NCBI RefSeq assembly: GCF_024346355.1
Contig: NZ_JAGQCU010000016.1
Span: 1 to 64,000, forward strand
Direction of reading: 5' to 3'
Origin: Cyanobium sp. ATX 6A2
Lineage (GTDB): Bacteria; Cyanobacteriota; Cyanobacteriia; PCC-6307; Cyanobiaceae
Length of the DNA: 64,000 bases
Shown here: positions 1 to 8,331 of the stretch, one piece after another
Layout: each line of letters opens with the position of its first letter
Numbering within the stretch: position 1 is the stretch's first letter
Made by a program: the position numbers and the translations under genes
The notes under the pieces: model-generated
The model's database searches: none
Told to the model about the DNA's origin: nothing
Seen by the model: only the letters and a program-made list of their open reading frames with translations

Positions 1-230
1 AGGGTTCATAGTGGATAAACGGAGCTGCGCAATCAGCTTCCAGGCAGTCATCCCCTGACTGCTCCTGTTCACCCTCCGGAGAGGGTCACAGGACCTCCTG
101 AGTTACACCACTCGGAGGGGCGCTACCTTGCACACCTGGTCGGAGTCACGCCCGCCGCAGAGGCTGTGTCCAGTGCCTATAACTTCAAACCTAGGAAGAA
201 GTCAGCGCTGTCGGCTGAGAGACTGAGCGC
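1..230. other. Gene-free left edge with four tandem hairpins
   Basis: No coding frame here looks like a gene. The stretch holds four short inverted repeats in a row: 21-40 (7-bp stem with one G-T wobble), 44-62 (7-bp perfect stem, 5-base loop), 71-86 (6-bp stem, loop CGGA; read on the minus strand the loop is TCCG closed by C-G, the UNCG tetraloop class) and 94-118 (8 bp with one bulged base, 8-base loop). This suggests a structured RNA or the 3' part of something cut by the window edge. I could not match it to tmRNA, RNase P RNA, SRP RNA or a riboswitch, and the strand is undecided. Confidence 0.4.
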
Positions 231-884
231 ATGTCCCGCCCAGCCGCCTGCCTGTTCGACCTCGACGGGCTGCTGCTCGACACCGAGCCCCTGCACGCCA
301 GCGCCTGGCGGCAGGCAGCCCGTCACTTCGGCCGCGACCTGAGCGAGGCCGAGCTGGTGCTGCTGCGCGGCCGGCGGCGCCTCGACTGCGCCCACCAGGT
401 GCGGAACTGGATCCGGGAGAACCAGGGCCAGGTCCCTTCGGTGGAGGAGCTGCTGGTCGTGCGCCAGCCCATCGCCGAAGCGCTGCTGGTGCGGGCCGCG
501 GCCATCGACGGGGCGCCGGAGCTGCTGCAGCGCTGCCGCCAACTGGAGATCCCGATGGCGCTGGTCACCAGCAGCGCCAGGTCTTCAGTTGCCCTCAAGA
601 GCGGCCCCCATCCCTGGCTGGATGTCATCGTCGTGCGCATCCACGGCGATGACCCGGAGCTGCAGGCCGGCAAGCCCGCACCCGATCCCTTTCTGCTGGC
701 TGCCCGACGGCTGGGGGTGGAGCCAGCTCGGTGCTGGGCCTTCGAGGATTCGCTGGCCGGCGCCGCCGCCGCCGCCGCCGCCGGCTGCCAGGTGGTGGTG
801 CTCCTGCATGGGGGCATCGATGCCCGGCGGTTTCCCGCTGGCAGCCATTGCCTGCGCTCGCTCCGCGAGGTGAAGATGGACTGA
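231..884 (+). CDS. HAD-superfamily phosphatase (beta-phosphoglucomutase-like)
   Basis: A 217-aa soluble hydrolase of the haloacid dehalogenase superfamily, which normally dephosphorylates small phosphorylated metabolites through an aspartyl-phosphate intermediate. All four HAD motifs are visible: DLDG with nucleophile Asp10 and Asp12, TSS at residues 113-115, GKPAPDPF with Lys148, and FEDS at 171-174 for Mg2+ binding. The segment between motifs I and II is the alpha-helical cap expected of the phosphoglucomutase/CbbY-like group. Seven consecutive alanines after motif IV fill exactly the positions that are Ala-rich in the family, so the GCC run there does not lengthen the protein. The substrate cannot be told from sequence. 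It stands alone, 24 bases before an unknown ORF. Confidence 0.85.
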   Translation: MSRPAACLFDLDGLLLDTEPLHASAWRQAARHFGRDLSEAELVLLRGRRRLDCAHQVRNWIRENQGQVPSVEELLVVRQPIAEALLVRAAAIDGAPELLQRCRQLEIPMALVTSSARSSVALKSGPHPWLDVIVVRIHGDDPELQAGKPAPDPFLLAARRLGVEPARCWAFEDSLAGAAAAAAAGCQVVVLLHGGIDARRFPAGSHCLRSLREVKMD

Positions 885-908
885 GGCCAGGCTTGCACCG
901 CCGCTTGA

Positions 909-1508
909 ATGACAGGCATGGAGTCCGATCCTGATGCTGTGCCCGAGCAGGCTCCTGCCGTTGGGATCGGCCCGCCCCTGGCCAGGCTTGAAGCGGAACT
1001 GGCCCGCAACCGCGCTGAACTGGCCCGCTACAGGGAGCTGATTGCAGCCCTGCCTTCGATCTACGAGGGCAAGTTTGGCTATCAGCGCCAGATGCTCCGC
1101 CGTGAGCTGAGCGAGCTGATGGAGGAACAGGAGCGACTGCGCCAGTCCGTCCGCGGAGCCCTGCACGCTGCCGCCCAGCAACAGCAGCTGCCGCCAGCGC
1201 CAGCCAGTGCGGTTGATCGTGCAGGGGACAGGGCGGCGACGAAGCTGCCGCTGCTGAGGTCTCGGCAGCGGCAGCTGCGCCGCCGCCTGAGACGTTGGCA
1301 GGGTCGGCTGCGCAGGCTGAATCTCACCAGCCGGGTCAGTTCACGGCTGCAGCACCTTCAGGGGAGCCTCAAGCGGCTGCGACTGCGACTGCTGCTGCGG
1401 CGGCAAAGGCTGCGGTTGCGGTTGCGGCAAAGGCTGCGGCGCTGGCAGGTGGTGCTGCGTCGCCAGCACGCCCGCCGGTTGCTGGCTCTGGAATCAGCCT
1501 CTCGCTAA
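909..1508 (+). CDS. Unknown protein, helical N-terminus and Arg/Leu-rich tail
   Basis: Not recognised. The 199-aa frame begins with an acidic stretch, then a helical, coiled-coil-like part (about residues 25-80, many Glu, Leu, Arg), a Gln/Pro/Ala linker and a very biased C-terminal half of Arg, Leu and Gln (about residues 115-190). The DNA under that half is a run of ctg/cgg/cag-like triplets, and it also reads as a long Ala-rich frame shifted by two bases, so the true frame there is uncertain. The ORF ends at TAA (1506-1508) and the next ORF starts one codon later in the same frame, so the two may be one gene interrupted by a stop. Confidence 0.5.
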   Translation: MTGMESDPDAVPEQAPAVGIGPPLARLEAELARNRAELARYRELIAALPSIYEGKFGYQRQMLRRELSELMEEQERLRQSVRGALHAAAQQQQLPPAPASAVDRAGDRAATKLPLLRSRQRQLRRRLRRWQGRLRRLNLTSRVSSRLQHLQGSLKRLRLRLLLRRQRLRLRLRQRLRRWQVVLRRQHARRLLALESASR

Positions 1509-1511
1509 CCA

Positions 1512-2081
1512 GTGCCACTGGAGCCAGAGGACAGCAACCGCTGGGAGCCGGCTCCGGATCCCGAGGAACCACGTTCCGATCCAGCGCCTGCGTTCGAGTG
1601 GCGCCCGAGTGTGTTGGAGCAGGCCCTGGATGCACTGCTGGCCGCGGCACCCCCGCTGGCCTATCCCCGGGCGCGCGAGCTCTACTTCCGCAAGTTCTCC
1701 CTGGAGCACAACCTCGGTAGCGATCACCCGGCCGATGGCCTCGGCAACATCAGCACCTTCGTGCGCATGGCGGCCAGGCAGAGCTCTGCTGAGGGAGCGG
1801 TCGAATCACCAGTCGACCCAGCAAGCGGAGCACCAGCTGATGCAGCAGACGCTGAGCCGCCAGAGCCGGTGCTGGAGGGGTTCAGTGTGGTGAACTGGGA
1901 CGAGAACCCCATAGACCTTCATGGGTTTGCGGGTTACCTGGCGTGCCGCTGGGATCTGCATCCCTCCACCCTGGACCCGAGCCACGAAACCTGGTTCCGC
2001 GGCCGTGGACAGGTGGCCCATTTCTACCTGCCAGAGATGGCGATCAGGTCAACCCCACCGTGCGAGGGGCAGGAACAGTGA
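1512..2081 (+). CDS. Unknown acidic protein, possibly the second half of the preceding ORF
   Basis: Not recognised. The 189-aa frame opens with GTG one codon after the stop of the upstream ORF and in the same frame. It starts with a Pro/Glu/Asp-rich stretch, continues with a region that looks folded (about residues 28-85, containing LEQALDALL and ELYFRKF), a low-complexity Ala/Pro/Glu linker, and a Trp-rich end (VNWDENPIDL, ETWFRGRGQ). No ribosome-binding site is visible before the GTG. Either it is translated by reinitiation, or the pair is a single gene with an in-frame stop (mutation or sequencing error). It converges on the prenyl synthase gene with 43 bases between the stops. Confidence 0.45.
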   Translation: MPLEPEDSNRWEPAPDPEEPRSDPAPAFEWRPSVLEQALDALLAAAPPLAYPRARELYFRKFSLEHNLGSDHPADGLGNISTFVRMAARQSSAEGAVESPVDPASGAPADAADAEPPEPVLEGFSVVNWDENPIDLHGFAGYLACRWDLHPSTLDPSHETWFRGRGQVAHFYLPEMAIRSTPPCEGQEQ

Positions 2082-2124
2082 TCGCAGGCTGCGCTTACGA
2101 GCGCGACCATCAGCGCCGAGGCGC

Positions 2125-3096
2125 TCAGTAGAGCCGGCTGAGCACGAAGTCGGGCAGGGCGCGCAGGGCGCTGCGGGGCTCAGAGGCAGGTAGCCATTCG
2201 ATGGCCTCCGAGGCTTCGCGGGTGAAGCGCTCGGCCAGGGCGCGGGAGCGCGGGATCGCCTCGCAGCCGCGCACCAGGGCCAGGGCCTGCTCCAGATCCC
2301 CATCCTGGCTGAACTCCCGCTCGATCAGCCCGGCCAGGGCCGGCCGCTCCTCGAGGGCGTAGAGCGCTGGAGCGGTGAGATAGCCGGAGGCCAGATCACT
2401 GGCGGCGGGTTTGCCCAGCTGCTGGTCGCTGCCGGTGAAATCAAGGATGTCATCCACCACCTGGAAGGCCAGACCCAGCTGGCGACCAAAGCGGTGCAGA
2501 GCGTCGAGCCGCTCGGGCGGAAGCTCGGACAACACGCCCGCAGCCCGGGCGCTGTTGGCCATCAGGGAAGCGGTTTTGCAGTAACTCTTCTCAAGATAGG
2601 TTTCGAAGCTCTGGCCGGTGTCGTAGCGGAACAGACCCTGCTTCACCTCGCCATCGGCCAGGTCCATGATCACGCGGCTGAGCAGCTTCACCACGTCCAG
2701 GTCGTCAAGGTTGGCCAGATGCCAACTGGCCTGCGCGAACAGGAAATCTCCAGCCAGCACCGCCACGCGGTGGTTGAAACGGCTGTGCACGGTGTCGACA
2801 CCACGGCGGGTGGCGGCCTCATCCACCACGTCGTCGTGCACGAGGGAGGCCGTGTGGATCATCTCGGTGATCTCGGCCAGGCGGCGGTGGCGCGCGCTCA
2901 GCTCGCCATCGGGTGTGAAGGCGCGGGAGAGCAGCAGCACGATCCCGGGGCGCAGGCGTTTGCCGCCAGCGGCGAACAGGTGCTCGGCGGCGGCCTGGAG
3001 GATCGGATGACCGGCTCCGATCAGGCTGCGCAGGTCGGCCAGCAGGGCATCGAGATCGGCTTCCACCGGCTGGAGCAGCTCAGCAACCGTTGCCAC
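2125..3096 (-). CDS. sds: Solanesyl/all-trans polyprenyl diphosphate synthase
   Basis: A 323-aa trans-prenyltransferase that extends allylic diphosphates with isopentenyl diphosphate; in cyanobacteria this enzyme makes the solanesyl tail of plastoquinone. Both aspartate-rich metal sites are intact: DDVVD at residues 88-92 and DDILD at 215-219, plus GKRLRP near residue 45 and the downstream GKPAASD. An open frame runs far upstream but overlaps murI and has no prenyl-synthase features; the GTG at 3096 is preceded by AGAGGAGG and gives the usual family length. It is the last gene of a minus-strand unit after murI, 23 bases downstream of the murI stop. Chain length is inferred from family and organism. 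Confidence 0.93.
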   Translation of the reverse strand: MATVAELLQPVEADLDALLADLRSLIGAGHPILQAAAEHLFAAGGKRLRPGIVLLLSRAFTPDGELSARHRRLAEITEMIHTASLVHDDVVDEAATRRGVDTVHSRFNHRVAVLAGDFLFAQASWHLANLDDLDVVKLLSRVIMDLADGEVKQGLFRYDTGQSFETYLEKSYCKTASLMANSARAAGVLSELPPERLDALHRFGRQLGLAFQVVDDILDFTGSDQQLGKPAASDLASGYLTAPALYALEERPALAGLIEREFSQDGDLEQALALVRGCEAIPRSRALAERFTREASEAIEWLPASEPRSALRALPDFVLSRLY

Positions 3097-3119
3097 GACA
3101 CCTCCTCTGTGGCGCGATC

Positions 3120-3944
3120 CTAGGCGGCGCAACCAGCCGACCGCAGGCTCACGCGCTCCACCGCTGGGCGGCACCCCAGCCAGGTGCTGGCCGATGTGGC
3201 GAAGCTGTCGGGGCAACCGGTGACGCAGAGGCGGGTGCTGTGCTGCGGTGCCACAAACAGCGCCTGGCCCTGCTCCGACTCCGGCAGGTCGCCCAGGCTG
3301 GCCAGCAGGGGGCCCAGCCGCTCCACCGCCGCCTCGGCCGGGTCGATCAGACGGGTGCCGACCGGCAGCAGCTCCTGGAGCAGCGCCCGCAGCAACGGAT
3401 AGTGGGTGCATCCCAGCACCACGGTGTCCACCTGCGCCGCCAGCAGGGGGGCCAGGTAGCGGTTGGCCGCCTCCCGCAGTTCGAGGCCCTCCAAGCGGCC
3501 CGCTTCGATCAGGGGCACGAAGGCCGGACAGCCCACCTCGGTGACCAGGGCCCGGGGCCGGCTGGCATGGATGGCGCGCCGGTAGGCCCCGCTGGCGGCA
3601 GTGGCGGGGGTTGCCAAGACGCCCACCCGGTCGCTGTCGATCACCGCCGCCACGCTGTCGATCAACCCCACCACCGGCACGCCGGCCTGGGCCACCGCCA
3701 CATCCAGGGCCAGGGCATTGGAGGTGTTGCAGGCCATCACCAGCACACCCACTCCCTCGAGCCGCAACCACGTCACCACCTCGGCGGCGATGGCACGGAT
3801 GTCCTCGACACTGCGGGTGCCGTAGGGAACGCGGGCCGTGTCACCCAGGTAGAGACAGGGGGAGTGGGGATAGCGGGCCTGCACCCGCCGGAGCACCGTG
3901 AGCCCGCCCAGACCACTGTCAAACAGGCCCACCAGCAGGCTCAT
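3120..3944 (-). CDS. murI: Glutamate racemase
   Basis: Interconverts L- and D-glutamate, supplying D-Glu for peptidoglycan. The 274-aa protein shows the N-terminal FDSGLGGLTV signature, GDTARVPYG around residue 35, and the two catalytic cysteines in ACNTSNA (Cys72) and GCTHYPL (Cys179). Its ATG shares one base with the stop of the upstream amidase gene (TGATG), so translation is probably coupled. The pairing of a racemase with a cell-wall amidase puts two peptidoglycan functions in one transcript; the downstream prenyl synthase is the usual partner in this group of cyanobacteria as far as I know. The C-terminal 30 residues are somewhat atypical but no motif is missing. Confidence 0.95.
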   Translation of the reverse strand: MSLLVGLFDSGLGGLTVLRRVQARYPHSPCLYLGDTARVPYGTRSVEDIRAIAAEVVTWLRLEGVGVLVMACNTSNALALDVAVAQAGVPVVGLIDSVAAVIDSDRVGVLATPATAASGAYRRAIHASRPRALVTEVGCPAFVPLIEAGRLEGLELREAANRYLAPLLAAQVDTVVLGCTHYPLLRALLQELLPVGTRLIDPAEAAVERLGPLLASLGDLPESEQGQALFVAPQHSTRLCVTGCPDSFATSASTWLGCRPAVERVSLRSAGCAA

Positions 3945-5038
3945 CAGCGCCCCCCGAGGTAATCGAGGATGCCCGCGGCGATGGCCAGCGCCATGCGCCG
4001 CCGGAAATCGGGGTTGGCCAGCCGGGGAGCGTCGATGGCACCGGTGACGAAGCCCATCTCCACCAGCGCCGCCGGCATCACGGTGCGGCGGATCACGAAG
4101 AAGCGGCCCTGCTTCACCCCCCGGTTGGGAGTGCCTGGGGAAGCGGCCATCATCCGGCGCTGCAGGGAACTGGCGAGAGCCTGGGAGGGGCCTCCGGAGA
4201 AAAAGAAGGTCTCCACCCCATTCACATCAGGCCGGGCCATGCTCAGCGCGTTGGCGTGGATGCTCACGAAGGCGGCTGCACCGGAACGGTTGGCGATCGA
4301 AACCCGCGGTGGCAGGTCGAGGTCGATCTCGCTGGTGCGGGTGAGCGTCACCTGCACGCCGCGGGCCTGCAGCAGCCGCGCCACCTGCAGGGATACATCA
4401 AGCACCACATTGGTTTCCCGCAGTCCGCCGATGCCCACCGCACCGGGATCGGGGCCACCGTGGCCGGGATCGATCACCACCAGATGGCGGCCCCTGGGCA
4501 CCACCGGCAGGCCATCGGCCGAAAGGGGGGCTGTGGCGGTGGGAAACGAAGTGTGGGGCGCAGCGGCCCAGACGCTGGAGGCCTCGATGTTGCCCTCGCC
4601 CAGGCCGAGCAGCACGGGGCGATCCAACCCGCGGAATTCCATCCGCCAGCGGTCGCGGGCCGTGCCCACCAGGCGCAGGCTACGGGGATCGAGCCGGGTG
4701 CCGGGCGCGAACTCCAGCACCAGCCGGGTGGTGGTGGGAGTGGGTTGACCGATGCGAACCTCCCGGATCGCACCACTGCCCCGGATCGTGCGGCTGCGCT
4801 GGGGGGCGCCGGGAAAATCCACCCACACCCGCGGACCGCGGCCGGCCTCACCCGCCTCGTAATACGCCTGCAGGGACACGTCGGGGGTTGTGCGCAGCTC
4901 CAGGATCCCCTGGCGTGTGACCCGCCAGGCGGCCAGGCTCGAGGCCAGGGCCGGCAGATCCGCCAGCAGCAGGGCCAGCACCAGCACCCCCCGCCAGCCG
5001 AGCCAGCGCGATCCGAGCCAGCGCCGCAGCGGCCGCAT
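3944..5038 (-). CDS. N-acetylmuramoyl-L-alanine amidase (AMIN + Amidase_3)
   Basis: A periplasmic zinc amidase that cleaves the bond between N-acetylmuramic acid and L-alanine, working in cell separation and wall remodelling (AmiC-type). The 364-aa protein has an Arg-rich N-terminus and a hydrophobic export segment (about residues 16-34), a beta-rich AMIN domain (about 40-140) that in relatives directs septal or wall binding, and a catalytic domain from about 183. The zinc/catalytic set is complete: His193 in DPGHGG, Glu208 in GGLRETN, His261 in SIHANA and Glu327 in ALVEMGF. Both ends overlap neighbours by one base (TGATG), with the carbon-nitrogen hydrolase upstream and murI downstream. Confidence 0.92.
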   Translation of the reverse strand: MRPLRRWLGSRWLGWRGVLVLALLLADLPALASSLAAWRVTRQGILELRTTPDVSLQAYYEAGEAGRGPRVWVDFPGAPQRSRTIRGSGAIREVRIGQPTPTTTRLVLEFAPGTRLDPRSLRLVGTARDRWRMEFRGLDRPVLLGLGEGNIEASSVWAAAPHTSFPTATAPLSADGLPVVPRGRHLVVIDPGHGGPDPGAVGIGGLRETNVVLDVSLQVARLLQARGVQVTLTRTSEIDLDLPPRVSIANRSGAAAFVSIHANALSMARPDVNGVETFFFSGGPSQALASSLQRRMMAASPGTPNRGVKQGRFFVIRRTVMPAALVEMGFVTGAIDAPRLANPDFRRRMALAIAAGILDYLGGR

Positions 5039-5868
5039 CAGCGGGTTGCGAACAGGGCGGGCCGGCGGTGCTGGAGGCTGGGCATCTGGGCCCGCACCCG
5101 CTGGCCATGGCGAGGGTCGATCGGCGCCACCGCCAGGCCGGGAGCAACGCCGGCATCAGCCAGCACCGTGCCCCAGGGATCGATCACCAGGGCATGGCCA
5201 TGGGTCTGGCGCCGGGCGTAGTGCAGCCCGGTCTGGGCCGGGGCAACCACGTAGGACGTGTTCTCGATCGCCCGGGCCTGCAGCAGCACCTGCCAGTGGT
5301 CCTTGCCGGTGAAGGCGGTGAAGGCCGCCGGCACCATCAGCACGTCGGCCCGCTGCCGGGCCAAGTGGCGGTAGAGCTCCGGGAAGCGCACGTCGTAGCA
5401 GATCGAGAGACCGATGCGCCCCAGCCCCGGCACCTCCACCACTGGGGGCAGCTCGTTGCCCGGCTGCACCGTGGCCGACTCGCGGTAGGTGTCACCGTCG
5501 GGCAGGTCCACATCAAACAAGTGGATCTTGTCGTAGCGGGCCAGCAGCTCCCCTTCGGTGCCCACCAGCTCAGCGCGGTTGAGCGTGAGGCCCTCCCCGG
5601 CCGGCACCGGGAAACCGCCGCCCAGCAAGGTCACCTGGTAGCGCCGGGCCATGGTCACCAGGAAGCGGCTGCAGCGCTCCGCCAGCTCAGGCGCCAGCTG
5701 CAGGCGCAGGTTGTCTTCGCCCATGAAGGCGAAGTTCTCCGGCAGGCCCACCAGTTCGGCACCGCGGCGAGCGGCCAGCTCGATCTGTTCCTCAGCGGCC
5801 GCGAAATTGGCGTCAGGGTCCGGCGTGCTGGTGAGCTGCACAGCTGCCGCCAGATAGCTGCTCACCAC
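5038..5868 (-). CDS. Carbon-nitrogen hydrolase, Nit/omega-amidase type
   Basis: A 276-aa cytoplasmic amidase of the nitrilase superfamily. The catalytic triad is present: Glu44 in LPENF, Lys114 in YDKIHLFD and Cys157 in SICYDVRFPE. The LFDVDLPDG stretch and the SICYDVRFPELYR context match the Nit1/Nit2 branch, which acts on deaminated glutathione or alpha-keto acid amides as a metabolite-repair enzyme; which of the two is not decided. It is the first gene of an overlapping unit with the wall amidase, murI and sds. Only 39 bases lie between its start and the next gene (comB-like), so the unit may extend upstream. Confidence 0.88.
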   Translation of the reverse strand: MVSSYLAAAVQLTSTPDPDANFAAAEEQIELAARRGAELVGLPENFAFMGEDNLRLQLAPELAERCSRFLVTMARRYQVTLLGGGFPVPAGEGLTLNRAELVGTEGELLARYDKIHLFDVDLPDGDTYRESATVQPGNELPPVVEVPGLGRIGLSICYDVRFPELYRHLARQRADVLMVPAAFTAFTGKDHWQVLLQARAIENTSYVVAPAQTGLHYARRQTHGHALVIDPWGTVLADAGVAPGLAVAPIDPRHGQRVRAQMPSLQHRRPALFATR

Positions 5869-5907
5869 ATCGACGGATCGAACCGGCGAAGTGTATCGGA
5901 GCCCACC

Positions 5908-6663
5908 TCAGCTGGCCCGCAACACCCCGGGCTCCGCCTGCATGGGAACCACCTGGAGGGTGTCCACCGCACTGCAGCAGGCCAGATCACTGTCGTGGTC
6001 GCCCAGCCCCATCAGCCGCTGGCCATGGCTGGCCACCCGCAGACAGGTTTCCGGATCCTGGCGCCACTGCTGCCAGAGGGCCAGGGCGGCGAGCATCTCG
6101 TCGTTGGTGAACTGCACCTGGCCGTGGGGCGCCACAGCCAGCTCACACAGGGCGGAGGCGAGCGCACCGGCCGCCAGGCTGTCCTCCAGGGAGTAATCCC
6201 CCTCCCAGCCGCTGCCCACCACCCACACCCGCTGGCAGCCCCGCTCCAGCAGCAGCCGCGCCACGGCCGTGCGGTTCGGCAGGCAGGCGGTGAGCAGCAG
6301 GGGCACCTCCCGCACCGCCGCCAGGGAGCGGGTGCCGTTGGTGGTGCTCATGAAGATGCGCTTGCCGCCCACCAGCGCGGGGGTCACCGCCAGCGGCGAA
6401 TTGCCCAGGTCGTAGCCCGCCACGCGCTCGCCACCGCGCTCGCCGGCGCGCAGCCGGGCCTCCGCCGGCCAGGCCTCGGCAGCGGCCTCCAGCTCCTGCA
6501 GGCTTGCGAAGGCCTGGATCGCCTCGGCTCCGTTCTGCAGTGCCCAGGCGATCGTGGTGGTGGCCCGCAGCACATCGATCACCACCGCCGCGTCCGGGCC
6601 CCCGTCCGCCGGCGGGCTGATCAGCGGAACGTGCTCGGAGGTGTGGAAATAGGAAATCTGCAC
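5908..6663 (-). CDS. comB: 2-phosphosulfolactate phosphatase family protein
   Basis: A 251-aa protein of the ComB family, Mg2+-dependent phosphatases first described in methanogen coenzyme M synthesis. Family marks are [11 protein letters not shown] near residue 27, [17 protein letters not shown] in the middle and STTNGTRS with the preceding GGKRIF. Coenzyme M itself is not expected in cyanobacteria, so the substrate is probably another sulfolactate or phosphorylated acid; the homologues in this group are annotated by similarity only. It lies head-to-head with ubiD (90 bases between starts) and 39 bases upstream of the carbon-nitrogen hydrolase on the same strand, so it may head that operon. 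Confidence 0.82.
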   Translation of the reverse strand: MQISYFHTSEHVPLISPPADGGPDAAVVIDVLRATTTIAWALQNGAEAIQAFASLQELEAAAEAWPAEARLRAGERGGERVAGYDLGNSPLAVTPALVGGKRIFMSTTNGTRSLAAVREVPLLLTACLPNRTAVARLLLERGCQRVWVVGSGWEGDYSLEDSLAAGALASALCELAVAPHGQVQFTNDEMLAALALWQQWRQDPETCLRVASHGQRLMGLGDHDSDLACCSAVDTLQVVPMQAEPGVLRAS

Positions 6664-6753
6664 GGAGTCGTGGCCCGGAAGCCGGTTCAGTGTGTCAGCA
6701 CTGCCCGAAGCCCTGCGCCACAGTGATCAGGACGCTCGCAAGCCCTAATCCCC

Positions 6754-8328
6754 TTGGCGATCAAGCACGGTCGTGACCTGCGCCGCTTCCTGAACCTGCT
6801 GGAGGAGCGGGGCCGGCTGCGCCGCATCAGCGCCCCGGTGGATCCCGACCTCGAACTGGCGGCGATCGCCGACCGGGTGCTGGCCGCCGGTGGCCCGGCC
6901 CTGCTGTTCGAAAACGTGATCGGCTCCTCGATGCCGGTGGCGATCAACCTGATGGGCACCCAGGAGCGGGTGCTGTGGAGCATGGGCATGGAGCGGCCCG
7001 AGGAGCTCGAAACCCTGGGCGAGCGGCTGGCGTTGCTGCAACAGCCCCGCCCCCCCAAGGGTGCGCGCGAGGCGGTGCGCTTCGGGTCGGTGCTGCTCGA
7101 TGTGCTCAGGGCCAAGCCCGACCTCGACCTCACCCCCCCCTGCCGCCAGCAGGTGTTCAAGGGGGAGGCGGTGAACCTCGATGCCCTGCCGCTGCTGCGC
7201 CCCTGGCCGGGCGATGGCGGCCGGATCATCACCCTGGGGCTGGTGATCACCAAGGACCCCGAAACCGGCACCCCCAACGTGGGCGTGTACCGGCTGCAGC
7301 AGCAGAGCAGCAACACGATGACGGTGCACTGGCTGAGCGTGCGCGGCGGCGCCCGCCACCTGCGCAAGGCGGCGGCGATGGGCAAGAAGCTGGAGATCGC
7401 CATCGCCATCGGCGTGCATCCCCTGCTGGTGCTGGCGGCGGCCACGCCGATCCCGGTGCAGCTGAGCGAGTGGCTGTTCGCCGGCCTCTACGCGGGCGAA
7501 GGGGTGCGGCTGGCCAAGTGCAAGACGGTGAACCTGGAGGTGCCCAGCCACAGCGAAGTGGTGCTGGAGGGCACGATCACCCCCGGCGAGGAGCTGGCCG
7601 ACGGCCCCTTCGGCGACCACATGGGCTTCTACGGCGGCGTCGAGCCCTCACCGCTGGTGCGCATCCAGTGCGTGACCCAGCGGCGCAATCCCATCTACTT
7701 CACCACCTTCAGCGGCCGGCCGCCCAAGGAGGACGCGATGCTGGCGATCGCCCTCAACCGGATCTACACGCCGATCCTGCGCCAGCAGATCCCGGAGATC
7801 GTGGATTTCTTCCTGCCGATGGAGGGGCTCAGCTACAAGCTGGCCGTGATCGCCATCGACAAGGCCTACCCAGGCCAGGCCAAGCGGGCGGCGATGGCCT
7901 TCTGGAGCGCGCTGCCCCAGTTCACCTACACCAAGTTTGTGGTGGTGGTGGACAAGAGCATCAACATCCGCGACCCGCGCCAGGTGATCTGGGCGATCAG
8001 CGCCCTGGTGGATCCCCAGCGCGATCTGTTCGTGCTCGAAGACACCCCCTTCGATTCCCTCGATTTCGCCAGCGAACGGTTGGGCCTCGGCGGCCGACTG
8101 GCGATCGACGCCACCACCAAGATCGGCCCGGAGAAGCGCCACCCCTGGGGTGAACCGCTGCAGCGGCCCGCGGAGCTCGAAGCCCGCATCGACAGCCGCT
8201 GGGCGGAGCTGGGGCTGGCCGACATCGGGCTCGAACCCCCGGATCCGGCCCTGTTCGGCTACACCCTCGAGCACGTGCTGGAGCGCCTGGCCGGCGCACT
8301 GGGGGCCGAAGCCACGCCCGCTCGCTGA
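6754..8328 (+). CDS. ubiD: UbiD-family prenylated-FMN decarboxylase
   Basis: A decarboxylase of the UbiD family; in cyanobacteria the likely role is decarboxylation of the prenylated 4-hydroxybenzoate intermediate on the route to plastoquinone. The 524-aa protein starts at TTG with AIKHGRDLRRF, has the N-terminal domain (LLFENVIGS), the cofactor/metal region TPNVGVYRLQ and the EELADGPFGDHMGFYG segment expected at the active site, and a C-terminal half with IDKAYPGQ and DTPFDSLDFAS. No ATG or GTG precedes the conserved start. An Rrf2-like regulator follows three bases after the stop. The prenyl donor enzyme gene (sds) is also in this window. The TTG start is chosen because the frame upstream does not continue usefully. 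Confidence 0.9.
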   Translation: MAIKHGRDLRRFLNLLEERGRLRRISAPVDPDLELAAIADRVLAAGGPALLFENVIGSSMPVAINLMGTQERVLWSMGMERPEELETLGERLALLQQPRPPKGAREAVRFGSVLLDVLRAKPDLDLTPPCRQQVFKGEAVNLDALPLLRPWPGDGGRIITLGLVITKDPETGTPNVGVYRLQQQSSNTMTVHWLSVRGGARHLRKAAAMGKKLEIAIAIGVHPLLVLAAATPIPVQLSEWLFAGLYAGEGVRLAKCKTVNLEVPSHSEVVLEGTITPGEELADGPFGDHMGFYGGVEPSPLVRIQCVTQRRNPIYFTTFSGRPPKEDAMLAIALNRIYTPILRQQIPEIVDFFLPMEGLSYKLAVIAIDKAYPGQAKRAAMAFWSALPQFTYTKFVVVVDKSINIRDPRQVIWAISALVDPQRDLFVLEDTPFDSLDFASERLGLGGRLAIDATTKIGPEKRHPWGEPLQRPAELEARIDSRWAELGLADIGLEPPDPALFGYTLEHVLERLAGALGAEATPAR

Positions 8329-8331
8329 ACG

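Noticed and set aside
1-230. tRNA, tmRNA, RNase P or SRP RNA at the left edge
   Set aside because: No tRNA anticodon or T-arm, no tag-peptide frame of the split tmRNA, and none of the conserved RNase P or SRP sequence blocks could be found; only generic hairpins are supported.
765-790. GCC trinucleotide run (seven Ala) in the HAD phosphatase as a variable microsatellite
   Set aside because: The family consensus has the same number of small residues between EDS-x2-G and the following glycine, so the run is of normal length and under constraint.
2125-3771. A 548-codon frame that would extend the prenyl synthase by 225 residues
   Set aside because: The extra part lies opposite no new gene but over murI on the same strand in another frame and is Gly/Pro/Ala-rich without features; a GTG with AGAGGAGG upstream gives the normal enzyme length.
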